Assembly (NCBI GenBank): GCA_964570005.1
Contig: CAZMWE010000001.1
Coordinates: 16,285-80,284, forward strand
Direction: 5' to 3'
DNA: 64,000 nucleotides
DNA from: JAJZCD01 sp964570005
Lineage (GTDB): Bacteria; Patescibacteriota; Saccharimonadia; Saccharimonadales; UBA4665
Position 1 is the stretch's first letter. Every line of letters begins with the position of its first letter. The notes under the pieces were generated by a model, which saw only the letters and a list, made by a program, of their open reading frames with translations, was not told where the DNA came from and did no database searches. Position numbers and translations under genes: made by a program. Shown in pieces: positions 1 to 7,460 of the stretch.

Positions 1-177
1 AACGCCGATGCCCGCCTCTAAGGCATCGCCGTATGCGTTCGCAGGTGCCTTGAATTCATAGCCATTGCCGCCGATAATCAGCAGCTTGCCGCTTAAGGCC
101 CGTGTTTCCGGTCGGCTCCATTCCAACTCTGGAAATAGCGGTTTGTCGCCCTGTCGTTGCCAATAACTCACTTCCAT
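1..177 (-). CDS. Partial: N-terminus of an NAD(P)H-hydrate dehydratase-like / carbohydrate-kinase-fold protein
   Basis: This ATG-started reading frame of 59 codons runs off the left window edge. The visible N-terminus contains a beta-strand followed by a glycine turn (LLIIGGN, about residues 38-44). That pattern is typical of the first Rossmann strand of the ribokinase-like fold used by ADP/ATP-dependent NAD(P)HX dehydratases. It starts 4 nt after the stop of the NUDIX gene, so it belongs to the same minus-strand operon as exonuclease III. If the family call is right, it would dehydrate damaged, hydrated NAD(P)H, which fits a repair operon. Only the N-terminus is visible, so the enzyme name is tentative; another kinase of the same fold is possible. 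Confidence 0.5.
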   Translation of the reverse strand, partial: MEVSYWQRQGDKPLFPELEWSRPETRALSGKLLIIGGNGYEFKAPANAYGDALEAGIGV

Positions 178-181
178 GAGC

Positions 182-640
182 TTATTGTAGCGTACTCACC
201 TCTTGGAAGTCGCTTTCGCGTACCACGTCGTGCTCTACGACTACGGTACCCGTAAAGCGCTTGCCCGCCAGCAGGAGTGGCAACCATAGCTTGTCGTCTG
301 GCCACATTTGGTCGTATGGAATGTCAGCAAGATTGAACCACTGTGGTCGCATTTCTTCGGTTTCGTGCGGGTCGCCAATCCATGTATCCGCTACGTAAAC
401 ATGACAATAATGTTCCACATCCGGTAGATCATAAAAGTGCAATTCTCCGATTTTGTGCAGGTTCTGTGGTGTCACGCCGATCTCTTCTTCGCATTCGCGG
501 ACCGTGGCTTGTGCGTATGTTTCGCCCGGTTCAACCTTGCCCCCTGCACCATTCCACTTACCTTCGCCGAACCCGCGTTTCTTCATGGCCAGCAAAATCT
601 CCCCGTTGCGCCGCAAAAATAGCAATGTGGTGTGCTTCAT
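182..640 (-). CDS. NUDIX hydrolase, MutT/MTH1-like
   Basis: A 152-residue NUDIX protein, probably hydrolysing oxidised or otherwise damaged nucleoside triphosphates. The Nudix box is complete: G34-x5-E40-x7-R48-E49-x-E51-E52-x-G55, so the metal-binding glutamates are present. The sequence before the box (KWNGAGGK, from residue 28) and the overall length resemble the MTH1/NUDT1 type, whose substrates are 8-oxo-dGTP and 2-hydroxy-dATP. Its ATG overlaps the TGA of the preceding gene (ATGA), so it is translationally coupled in the xth operon. A TACAAT hexamer also lies 7 nt before its ATG and could be a secondary internal promoter. Substrate specificity cannot be read from sequence. Confidence 0.85.
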   Translation of the reverse strand: MKHTTLLFLRRNGEILLAMKKRGFGEGKWNGAGGKVEPGETYAQATVRECEEEIGVTPQNLHKIGELHFYDLPDVEHYCHVYVADTWIGDPHETEEMRPQWFNLADIPYDQMWPDDKLWLPLLLAGKRFTGTVVVEHDVVRESDFQEVSTLQ

Positions 641-1194
641 ATCAGCGATTGTAACAGATGAACGTACGGTGTGGGGTTATCCCAGCAGTCGTCATGCTCG
701 CCGGGCAGCGAAATAAAGGTGCGCGGGCCTTTGAACGGCAGGTCGAGGATGTGCGGCGAACAGGTAGCGTCGTCGCGATTGCGTAAGATAATTTGATACT
801 GTGTGCTGTTCCAGGGCTTGTCGGCGCCAAGGTTCATGGCCATTCGTATGTGGTCTTTGAGATTGAGCACGTAGCGGAAATGATACGTCCACTTGCGGCC
901 CCATTGCGACAATCGGCGTTGCTGGCGATATAGCCGGAATTCACGGCTGACTTTTATAACCAGGCACGTGAACCACGATCGGCCGGGCCAATACGGTATG
1001 CCTACCGTAACCACCAGGCGTGCTTTGTTTTTGAGTGGCACGAGCAGACAGCCGCCAGAGTGGGCGAAGATGATATCGGCCGCAGTTGGGTTATGCACAA
1101 CTACAAACCCTGCTTGCTCGCAAGCTTTGACGAGTTGACGACCAATGGCTGGACCTTCGTTTAGGCCATATAAAATACAGATGCTGTGGCTCAT
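637..1194 (-). CDS. Alpha/beta-hydrolase-like protein of unknown substrate
   Basis: A 185-residue protein beginning with a beta-strand (ICILYGLNEGP). It has a candidate nucleophile elbow AHSGGC around Ser46, and a C-terminal GEHDDCW segment could supply the acid and histidine of a catalytic triad. The pattern resembles small alpha/beta hydrolases, but the elbow is not a perfect G-x-S-x-G, so the fold call is an inference. Two basic tryptophan-rich stretches occur in the middle (about 70-110). It overlaps both neighbours by ATGA junctions, between exonuclease III and the NUDIX gene, which implies tight co-translation and a role near nucleotide or DNA damage. No specific function is claimed. 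Confidence 0.5.
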   Translation of the reverse strand: MSHSICILYGLNEGPAIGRQLVKACEQAGFVVVHNPTAADIIFAHSGGCLLVPLKNKARLVVTVGIPYWPGRSWFTCLVIKVSREFRLYRQQRRLSQWGRKWTYHFRYVLNLKDHIRMAMNLGADKPWNSTQYQIILRNRDDATCSPHILDLPFKGPRTFISLPGEHDDCWDNPTPYVHLLQSLI

Positions 1195-1988
1195 ATGTCC
1201 AGAGTGATGCTGACCGGGCAGTGGTCGGAGCCTGTGACCGCCGGGTGGATATCGGCGACTGTAACCTTGGGCTTAAGACTATTACTCACCAGAAAGTAAT
1301 CGATGCGCCAGCCGACGTTGCGGGCGCGGGCGTTGGCAAAATGGCTCCACCAGGTGTAGTAGCCGTTGCCTTGCTTGAAGAGCCGCAGCGTATCCACAAA
1401 ACCAGCGTCGATAAACGCCTGGAAGCCAGCCCGTTCTTCATCGGTAAAGCCCTTTTTACCGACATTTGGCTTGGGGTTGGCCAGATCATCCTCGGTGTGG
1501 GCAACGTTTAGGTCACCACAGAACACTACCGGCTTGGTTTGCTCCAGCTGTTTGCAATACGCCAGAAACGCTGGGTCCCAATGCTTGTGGCGTAGTTCAA
1601 GTCGGGTCAGGTCATCTTTGGCATTAGGTGTATAGACAGTAACCAGCCAAAAACCGTCAAATTCGGCGGCGATTACCCTGCCCTCCAGGTTCGGGTTGCC
1701 GTAGGTGTCGCCGGTGACGCCATACTCTTTTATGAGGTCCTCGGGAAAGCCGTTTACAACTTGGAGTGACTTTAGCTTGGTCAAAATGGCCGTGCCGCTA
1801 TAACCCGGTTTTTCGGCCGCATACCAGATAGCGCGGTAGCCATCCAATGCTAGCCCTGCCTGTGCTTCGGTAGCCTTGACCTCCTGCAGGCATAAAATAT
1901 CAGGCTGCTCCTTGTCCAAAAACGGCTGCAGGGCGTCCTTGCGTAGTACGGCGCGGATACCATTGACGTTCCAACTGTAGATCTTCAT
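1191..1988 (-). CDS. xth: Exodeoxyribonuclease III / AP endonuclease
   Basis: A 265-residue member of the exonuclease III (EEP) family. It begins MKIYSWNVNGIRA, has the metal-binding glutamate in CLQEVKA, the catalytic FCGDLNVAHTEDD segment, and ends with GSDHCPVSI carrying the conserved Asp-His. The enzyme cleaves DNA at abasic sites and removes 3' blocking groups in base excision repair. It is the first gene of a minus-strand operon with an alpha/beta-hydrolase-like protein, a MutT-like NUDIX and an NAD(P)HX-dehydratase-like gene, joined by overlapping stop/start codons. A TATACT hexamer ends 7 nt before the ATG, so the message may be leaderless; it is divergent from the kinase-like gene at 2048. 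Confidence 0.95.
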   Translation of the reverse strand: MKIYSWNVNGIRAVLRKDALQPFLDKEQPDILCLQEVKATEAQAGLALDGYRAIWYAAEKPGYSGTAILTKLKSLQVVNGFPEDLIKEYGVTGDTYGNPNLEGRVIAAEFDGFWLVTVYTPNAKDDLTRLELRHKHWDPAFLAYCKQLEQTKPVVFCGDLNVAHTEDDLANPKPNVGKKGFTDEERAGFQAFIDAGFVDTLRLFKQGNGYYTWWSHFANARARNVGWRIDYFLVSNSLKPKVTVADIHPAVTGSDHCPVSITLDI

Positions 1989-1995
1989 GGTGTGT

Positions 1996-2001
1996 AGTAT
2001 A
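1996..2001 (-). promoter_or_regulatory. -10 element of the xth operon
   Basis: On the minus strand TATACT lies exactly 7 nt upstream of the xth ATG (start at 1988). With normal -10 to start-site distance, transcription would begin at or next to the start codon. No good -35 hexamer is seen at 17 nt. Confidence 0.6.
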
Positions 2002-2009
2002 CGACGGTA

Positions 2010-2038
2010 TTGTAATGTCAGCCATTTAATTTTATAAT
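2010..2038 (+). promoter_or_regulatory. Sigma-70-type promoter of the kinase-like gene
   Basis: TTGTAA (2010-2015), a 17-nt spacer, then TATAAT (2033-2038). The ATG follows 9 nt later, leaving a 5' leader of about 0-2 nt. It is divergent from the xth promoter, and the two overlap back to back in 59 bp. Confidence 0.7.
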
Positions 2039-2047
2039 TCTGGGCCT

Positions 2048-2989
2048 ATGACAAAAAGAAGGTACCCCAGTAGAAATCTGCCGGACTATCCTACTTGTAT
2101 GATTACTGCCGGAGGCTGGGCCCGCAGTGGTAAGGGTACAAGTATGCTTGACCTTAAGATTGGCCTTGAAGCTATTGGTGTAGGCGTTATGCTAATAGAC
2201 CAAGGCCTCAAGTTTAGGGCTATGGCACGGGTTGCTCTGGATATGGGCGAGCCACTTGATAGTCCTACTACTCTGGGTGCGTTTCTAGGCTCTGACGCAA
2301 CACAAAGAGAGGTACTCACTTTGCTTGACAGGGTGTCGAGGATGAATGAGGTGGAGCGAAGGGCTTGCTTGTATGGTCCCGAAATGACCAGCGCAAGCGG
2401 AAAGCCTGGCAGAGTGAAGGCTTCACATACCATTGCCATAGGACTTCTGGAAGCTGAGGTGCGGCAGGCGGTCGAAGCGGAGACTGATGTGTTGTTGATT
2501 GACGGACGTCAGATGGAAGACTATGCCCGTGCTTTCGCCAGGCGGGACCTAGGACGTTTCGTCATGGGTTGGTTTTTCAAATGTGACCCGGTGGTTGCTG
2601 CGCGGCGCAGCCTGGGCATAGTAGCTCCGTCGGAGGAATTAACCCTCGAACAGAAAGCACTTTTGTTCGATGAAGCTGTGAAAATTAGTGATCGGAATCG
2701 GTCAGATATGCTGCGTGGTGCAGACCTGGATCCCTTACGGGAGCCAACTCGTGCCTATAGAGTAGACTTGGCAGCCTATGGCACACTCGGCGATAGTCCC
2801 CTCTACGGACATGCCCATAACGTACGGCATGGGGGTGCTGGCATGGCGCTTGTAGATACTTCCTACACAAGCACGGTCGAGGAAATGACAGGTCCCGTTA
2901 CTGCTATCTCCATGATGAGTCTGTACCAGCATGGCCCTCTTCTGCCGGAAGATGTTGGCATGCGAGTTGCTCGATCCAGCGAGTGGTAA
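2048..2989 (+). CDS. Cytidylate-kinase-like P-loop protein
   Basis: A 313-residue P-loop kinase. The N-terminal Walker A reads GGWARSGKGTS (from about residue 22). It is followed by an adenylate/cytidylate-kinase-type helix, a DVLLIDGR strand, a FKCDPVVAARRSLG segment like the NMP-kinase core, and RNRSDM, similar to the Arg-Asp motif of cytidylate kinases. It is longer than typical Cmk (about 220-230 residues) and lacks some canonical motifs, so it may be a divergent CMP/dCMP kinase or a related kinase. It is followed 21 nt later by pyrH, so two pyrimidine-nucleotide kinases would lie together. The substrate is inferred, not shown. Confidence 0.6.
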   Translation: MTKRRYPSRNLPDYPTCMITAGGWARSGKGTSMLDLKIGLEAIGVGVMLIDQGLKFRAMARVALDMGEPLDSPTTLGAFLGSDATQREVLTLLDRVSRMNEVERRACLYGPEMTSASGKPGRVKASHTIAIGLLEAEVRQAVEAETDVLLIDGRQMEDYARAFARRDLGRFVMGWFFKCDPVVAARRSLGIVAPSEELTLEQKALLFDEAVKISDRNRSDMLRGADLDPLREPTRAYRVDLAAYGTLGDSPLYGHAHNVRHGGAGMALVDTSYTSTVEEMTGPVTAISMMSLYQHGPLLPEDVGMRVARSSEW

Positions 2990-3010
2990 CTTTTGATATA
3001 CTAAGGGACA

Positions 3011-3736
3011 ATGGCGTACAAGCGTGTGCTTCTGAAGCTGTCCGGCGAGCAACTGGCCGGCAAGTACGAGTTTGGAGTTGATCCGGAAATCGCCGCGTTT
3101 CTGGCAAATGAAATCAAGCAGGCGCTCGCCACAGGCTGTCAACTGGCACTGGTGGTGGGCGGCGGCAATATGGTGCGCGGCGAGGAAGTGGCCGGGAACG
3201 GTATTCGCCGCGTAACGGCTGATCAGATGGGTATGCTGAGCGGCCTGATTAACTGCATGGCCATGACGGATATCTTTGAGGCGCAGGGCTTAAGTACACG
3301 GTGCTTAAGCAGCGTGTTTGCGGAACAGCTAGCAGAAAATTATTCATACCGGCGGGCCGAAAAGCACCTGGTGAACGGCCGGGTAGTCATCATTGCCGGC
3401 GGTATCGCCCGTCCGTACTTTACACATGACACGGCAGCGGTCAGCTACGGGCTGGAGCTTGATTGCGAAGTGGTGCTGAAGGCAACAAAGGTTGAAGGTG
3501 TGTTTGATAAAGACCCTGCCAAGTTCAAAGATGCGCGGCTGCTGCCCGAGATGACCCTAAACGAGGCGGTGACCAACGGTGCGATCGCTGTGATGGACAA
3601 GGCCGCACTGGGTCTGGCGTTAGAGCAGAACCAGCCGCTGATAGTGTTCAACCCGATGGTTAAAGGCAATATTGCTCGGGTGATCGCCGGTGAAGCGGTC
3701 GGTACTAAAATTGGCCGAGAGGCCGGGGGTTTATAA
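3011..3736 (+). CDS. pyrH: Uridylate (UMP) kinase
   Basis: A 241-residue amino-acid-kinase-family protein with all main PyrH segments: YKRVLLKLSGE at the start, the LVVGGGN turn, NYSYRRAEKHL, IIAGGIARPYFTHDTAA for UMP binding, and KATKVEGVFDKDP with the nucleotide-binding lysine. It phosphorylates UMP to UDP for RNA precursors and UDP-sugars. A TATACT hexamer lies 8 nt before the ATG. AAGG just before the start could act as a weak ribosome site, so both leaderless and coupled expression from the upstream kinase-like gene are possible. It converges on the Clp ATPase gene with a 6-bp overlap of the two ends. Confidence 0.95.
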   Translation: MAYKRVLLKLSGEQLAGKYEFGVDPEIAAFLANEIKQALATGCQLALVVGGGNMVRGEEVAGNGIRRVTADQMGMLSGLINCMAMTDIFEAQGLSTRCLSSVFAEQLAENYSYRRAEKHLVNGRVVIIAGGIARPYFTHDTAAVSYGLELDCEVVLKATKVEGVFDKDPAKFKDARLLPEMTLNEAVTNGAIAVMDKAALGLALEQNQPLIVFNPMVKGNIARVIAGEAVGTKIGREAGGL

Positions 3737-6094
3737 ACTCAAATCGGGCGCATCAAGGGTGATGTGGTCCCCTGGGTTGGCCTCGTGCCGGAGGATCTTG
3801 CCGGCCACGGTGTTCTCGACGGCACGCTGAAGGGTACGACGCATGGGCCGGGCACCGAGACGTGGGTCGTTGCCGGCCTCGACGATTTTGGCGATGGCAA
3901 CATCAGTCAGCTCTACGGAAATATTCTGTGCCGACAGCGTTTTGTTGACCTCGGCCAGCATCAGCCGGACAACCTGAGCGAGTTCGTCGGGTGCCAGCGG
4001 ACGGAATAACACGACCTCGTCAAAACGGTTGATGAGCTCGGGTTTGAACTGGCCGCTGTTAATGAGCTCATCTTCGAGCTGGCTTTCAAATTGTTCCAGC
4101 TGTTCGCCGCGCTCGATATGTGAGCGGATGCTGTCGGCACCGGCGTTGCTAGTGGCAATGACCACGGCATCTTTGAACGACACGCTGCGGCCGCTGGTGT
4201 CGGTCAGCTGCCCTTCATCCAACATTTGCAGTAGCAGATTGAGGATGTTTGGGTGAGCTTTTTCAATCTCATCCAGCAATACCACGCTAAACGGTGATGT
4301 ACGGACGCTCATAATGAGGCTTTTGGTTTCGTGCTGCCCGTCGCTTAAGATACGGGCCACGTCGCTCTCCTGCTGGTATTCGCTCATATCTAGGCGAATC
4401 ATGTTGGCCTCACTGCCGAAGTAGGTGGCGGCAACCGCCTTGGCCAGTTCCGTCTTACCCACCCCGGTTGGTCCTAGAAACAGGAAGCTGCCTATGGGCC
4501 GTTTGGGGTTAGCCACTCCTGCCCTGGCCCGGCGCAGCGCATCAGACACGACGGCCACGGCACGTGATTGGTTGATCATGCGCTGGTGAATTTTATCTTC
4601 CAGATGGAGCAGTTCGTCGGCTTCAAGCGGCTTCGCGGTGCCGGCTTTGACACCTCGTGTCTGCTCAATGGCGGCCTGCACGCTTTGCTCGGTAATGACT
4701 TTGCCGGTGCCGTGTGTGAGCGACTGTTCCAGCAGGCGGATAGCCTTGCCTGGATAAGCCATATCCATCTCGTACCGGCCGCTGAGCGTATAGGCGGCCT
4801 TGACGGCTTCGTAGGTAACCAGGACTTTGCGCCGGGCCTCCAGGTAGCCTGCGCTGTCAGCTACAATCTCTAGCACTTCGCTTTCCGGCGGCTCGCGCAG
4901 CACTACGGGCGTAAGCTGGCCGGCGAAGGCCGGATTGGTCGCCCGCAAACCCTCATAATCATGCGGCGTGACGGCGAACATTAGCTGCAGCGCATGGCTC
5001 TGTACGGCCGGTAGTAGAATTTGCGTGGCGTCGAAACTGCCCGGTCCGCCGTGGAAAAACAGATGGGCGTCGTCAAAAAACAGGATGATATTGCCGGCGT
5101 GGGCGGCTTCCATGAGCAGGCTGTTCAGGATATATTCCAGCCGACCGGGCTGCGTGGCCGCTGAGACAATCGCCGAGGCGTCAAGGCCGACAACCTGCTT
5201 GTGCTGCAGCACCGGATCCTGGGCTTCGGCTAACACATTTTGCGCGAGCGCGTAGGCGTGGCTGGTTTTGCCGATGCCGTCCGGGCCGATGAGCGCGATG
5301 GCGGTAGCGCCCTGACTGAAAGCGGCTTTGGTGTCGTGTACACCCGGGCTGTCCATGAGTGCGCCGAAGTGTGCGCCGTGGCGCTCGATAGCCGCCGAGA
5401 TGTTGTGTCCATACTGATTAAGCAGCGGCGTGAACCCGCTAGCCCAGTCACGACCGATACCGCCGTAGGTTTGCGGCTTGGTATGCATAGCTTCAAGCGT
5501 GCGTTGGAACCAGCCGATCACGGCATCAAGGTCTTTTGGCACAAGCTTCATATGTTTCAGTATTTCGGCGACAACCGGTGAGGTTTGCAGTAGTACGGCG
5601 GCAAGATGGCCGACTTCTACCGTGCGGCTGTCAGAACTGTCGGCCAGTTGCGTAGCTGCCTCGAATATCGATTGTAGTGCGGCTGTATCTTCGCTGAAGC
5701 AGCCCTGCAGCTGGTCGGCCTGGATGAACAAGTGATTGGTGATAAAAAGCGTTTGGCCATCAGTATGGATAGCGTCCCATAGGGTGCTCGGCGAATAGTC
5801 GGTGCCGGGTTTGAGCAGTACAAGGCAGGCGGTGCTTAGGCGGCCCATCAGACTGTTATTGGCGGGCGGTACGCTGCGCAGATCCTGACGCCACCAGACA
5901 GCCGGCATGAGCAGAAGTATGCCGATGCCGCCCAGGCTATACCCTAAGCGGATACTTGAAATTACCAGACCCGCCCCGGTGGCAATGCACAACATAGCTG
6001 CGCCGAGTAATGTCGCGTAGCCGGCCGTGCCGATTTTGGCTCCCAGACGTGCTTTATGAGCCCGCGGCGAATTGAGGTCGAGCATGCGGTCCAC
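3731..6094 (-). CDS. Membrane-anchored Clp/Hsp100-type double AAA+ ATPase
   Basis: A 787-residue protein with GTG start directly after the stop of the upstream gene. Residues about 22-68 form two hydrophobic membrane segments. Residues about 140-195 resemble a Clp N-domain. AAA+ domain 1 has Walker A G270-T277 (GPDGIGKT), but its Walker B ends FFDD, with Asp342 where the catalytic Glu is expected. AAA+ domain 2 has Walker A 541-548 (GPTGVGKT), Walker B LLDE (D608, E609) and an arginine finger in INRFDE. No middle coiled coil is seen. The stretch between sensor 1 and the arginine finger (about 650-690) has no [LIV]-G-[FL] loop, the motif used by ClpA/ClpC/ClpX to dock ClpP. It may be a membrane unfoldase working without ClpP. 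Confidence 0.85.
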   Translation of the reverse strand: MDRMLDLNSPRAHKARLGAKIGTAGYATLLGAAMLCIATGAGLVISSIRLGYSLGGIGILLLMPAVWWRQDLRSVPPANNSLMGRLSTACLVLLKPGTDYSPSTLWDAIHTDGQTLFITNHLFIQADQLQGCFSEDTAALQSIFEAATQLADSSDSRTVEVGHLAAVLLQTSPVVAEILKHMKLVPKDLDAVIGWFQRTLEAMHTKPQTYGGIGRDWASGFTPLLNQYGHNISAAIERHGAHFGALMDSPGVHDTKAAFSQGATAIALIGPDGIGKTSHAYALAQNVLAEAQDPVLQHKQVVGLDASAIVSAATQPGRLEYILNSLLMEAAHAGNIILFFDDAHLFFHGGPGSFDATQILLPAVQSHALQLMFAVTPHDYEGLRATNPAFAGQLTPVVLREPPESEVLEIVADSAGYLEARRKVLVTYEAVKAAYTLSGRYEMDMAYPGKAIRLLEQSLTHGTGKVITEQSVQAAIEQTRGVKAGTAKPLEADELLHLEDKIHQRMINQSRAVAVVSDALRRARAGVANPKRPIGSFLFLGPTGVGKTELAKAVAATYFGSEANMIRLDMSEYQQESDVARILSDGQHETKSLIMSVRTSPFSVVLLDEIEKAHPNILNLLLQMLDEGQLTDTSGRSVSFKDAVVIATSNAGADSIRSHIERGEQLEQFESQLEDELINSGQFKPELINRFDEVVLFRPLAPDELAQVVRLMLAEVNKTLSAQNISVELTDVAIAKIVEAGNDPRLGARPMRRTLQRAVENTVAGKILRHEANPGDHITLDAPDLSL

Positions 6095-6454
6095 TTAAAT
6101 AAGCCCCCAAACCAGCAACGCGATGCCGAGCAGTGGCACGAGCGGCCACACGACTATTTCCAGCAGGCCGGCCAGGCATAGTCCCACGAATGAGACCGCA
6201 GCTGCCAGTAGTACGAATAAACGTATCACGAATCCCACGCAGCGGCTGATGAAGTTATCCCCGAACGCCCGCAATTTGCCGTCCAGTCCGGCACCCGGAT
6301 AGGTAATGACCCGTTTCCACGGCGCAAACAAGGTGCGCAGCAAGGTATCGATGGAAAACGCCTCTGCCAGTCCGTCCAGGCGCCGCCGGGTGGCGCTTAA
6401 AATCCCTTTCCAACCGCTACCATACCACCAGCTCAAGAGGTCAAGCATAAACAT
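6095..6454 (-). CDS. Small membrane protein encoded ahead of the Clp ATPase
   Basis: A 119-residue protein. Residues 1-65 are amphipathic and rich in Trp and Arg (LLRTLFAPWKR near residue 40). Two hydrophobic segments follow at roughly 73-95 and 98-118, ending at the C-terminus. The stop codon TAA is immediately followed by the GTG of the membrane-anchored Clp ATPase, so the two are almost certainly co-translated. I do not recognise a named family. The position suggests a membrane partner or adaptor of the ATPase. An upstream start (MFMLDLL) is used; the next Met (residue 3) is possible. Confidence 0.7.
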   Translation of the reverse strand: MFMLDLLSWWYGSGWKGILSATRRRLDGLAEAFSIDTLLRTLFAPWKRVITYPGAGLDGKLRAFGDNFISRCVGFVIRLFVLLAAAVSFVGLCLAGLLEIVVWPLVPLLGIALLVWGLI

Positions 6455-6502
6455 ATCCTCTGTATTGTAGCATCAACCACAGACCACCCTATATGTATCC
6501 CC

Positions 6503-6508
6503 TATACT
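6503..6508 (+). promoter_or_regulatory. -10 element of the gene at 6516
   Basis: TATACT followed by 7 nt and the ATG at 6516, the same spacing as for other genes in the window. No convincing -35 hexamer is present 17 nt upstream, and there is no Shine-Dalgarno sequence before the ATG. Confidence 0.55.
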
Positions 6509-6515
6509 GTTTGGC

Positions 6516-7211
6516 ATGAACGAAGCAATGCCGGCCGACATTGGTACTCACGGTGAAAGAGCGAGGGTGATTGAGTGGCTGCTGGCGCCGGGTAAGAGTG
6601 TGGTGGACGCAAATAAGTATTGGGCCGCGCATCCAGATTTACCCACGCTTGATAATGGCTGGGAGCTTACGCAGTACGAAGGTATAGTTATTAGCGCTGA
6701 ACAAAAGCATGTTGTTCCATCAGGGCCGTATACAAGAGCGTTGCATGTAAGGCAGATTCCGGTTGTGGTGCCTGAAGGCCATGACGCTGTTCATCTTGCT
6801 GATTATGTGCAAATGATGCGAGATTCCTTTTTTGCAGACGCGCTGTATCATGCCGTAGATACTGCGTACGCAGCCGACCTGGCGGAAGCACAAGAAAGAG
6901 GGCTTAGGGCAGAGATGTTACGTTGGGAGTCAGGCGAATCGCTGGGTGGTGTTGGAGAGCATAGCAAGTACATCATCGGGTTATGGGGTACGTTGACTAA
7001 CGGTATGCATGGTGCTGCGCGTGGTCGTAGCTACAATGCTAGTGGTAGTGGGCTGGATGTGTCGCTTGAGGCGATAAGTGCTACACGAGATTTAGGCGTG
7101 CTGGTGCGCTGCGGTGCTCCAGAAGGTATGTCTGATACTGAGTGTGCAGCTCAAACGGAGCGCTTGAGAGAAAAGTTTATGCTACCTGAGTTGCCCGTTC
7201 GATCAGTCTAA
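6516..7211 (+). CDS. Hypothetical protein, 231 residues
   Basis: I do not recognise this family. It is a soluble, acidic protein without signal peptide or membrane segment. It contains an internal tyrosine/alanine-rich helix (about 100-130), a glycine-rich stretch SLGGVGEHSKYIIGLWGT (about 147-164) and a Ser/Gly run NASGSGLDV. There is no cysteine cluster or known catalytic motif. It stands alone between the Clp operon (divergent) and a tRNA-Ser gene, with a TATACT box 7 nt upstream of the ATG and no Shine-Dalgarno sequence, which supports the chosen start and a leaderless message. Confidence 0.65.
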   Translation: MNEAMPADIGTHGERARVIEWLLAPGKSVVDANKYWAAHPDLPTLDNGWELTQYEGIVISAEQKHVVPSGPYTRALHVRQIPVVVPEGHDAVHLADYVQMMRDSFFADALYHAVDTAYAADLAEAQERGLRAEMLRWESGESLGGVGEHSKYIIGLWGTLTNGMHGAARGRSYNASGSGLDVSLEAISATRDLGVLVRCGAPEGMSDTECAAQTERLREKFMLPELPVRSV

Positions 7212-7217
7212 AAATTA

Positions 7218-7307
7218 TGGCGGAGGGAGAGGGATTTGAACCCTCGATACCCTTGCGGGTAAACCGCCTTTCCAAGGCGGCGCCATAGGCCACTAGGCGA
7301 CCCCTCC
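7218..7307 (-). tRNA. tRNA-Ser (anticodon GGA)
   Basis: A complete class II tRNA of 90 nt with encoded CCA. The acceptor stem pairs 5' GGAGGGG with TCCCTCC (last pair G-U), the discriminator is G, the anticodon loop is TTGGAAA with GGA flanked by a CCGCC/GGCGG stem, there is a long variable arm closed by ACCC/GGGT, and the T-loop is TTCAAAT. Codon read: UCC (and UCU by wobble). Confidence 0.95.
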
Positions 7308-7460
7308 ACTGTCGGAGATGCTCATTTTATGGTTTTCTCCACGCACGGGTAAAGTCAAATAGATTTTATCCGGCTCTCTCCCAGCTTTGTATCAGCCGGG
7401 CTTCTCAAGAGCATTTGCAATTATAGCGTAAAATGTCGTGAAAAACACCTTAAAAACAGG

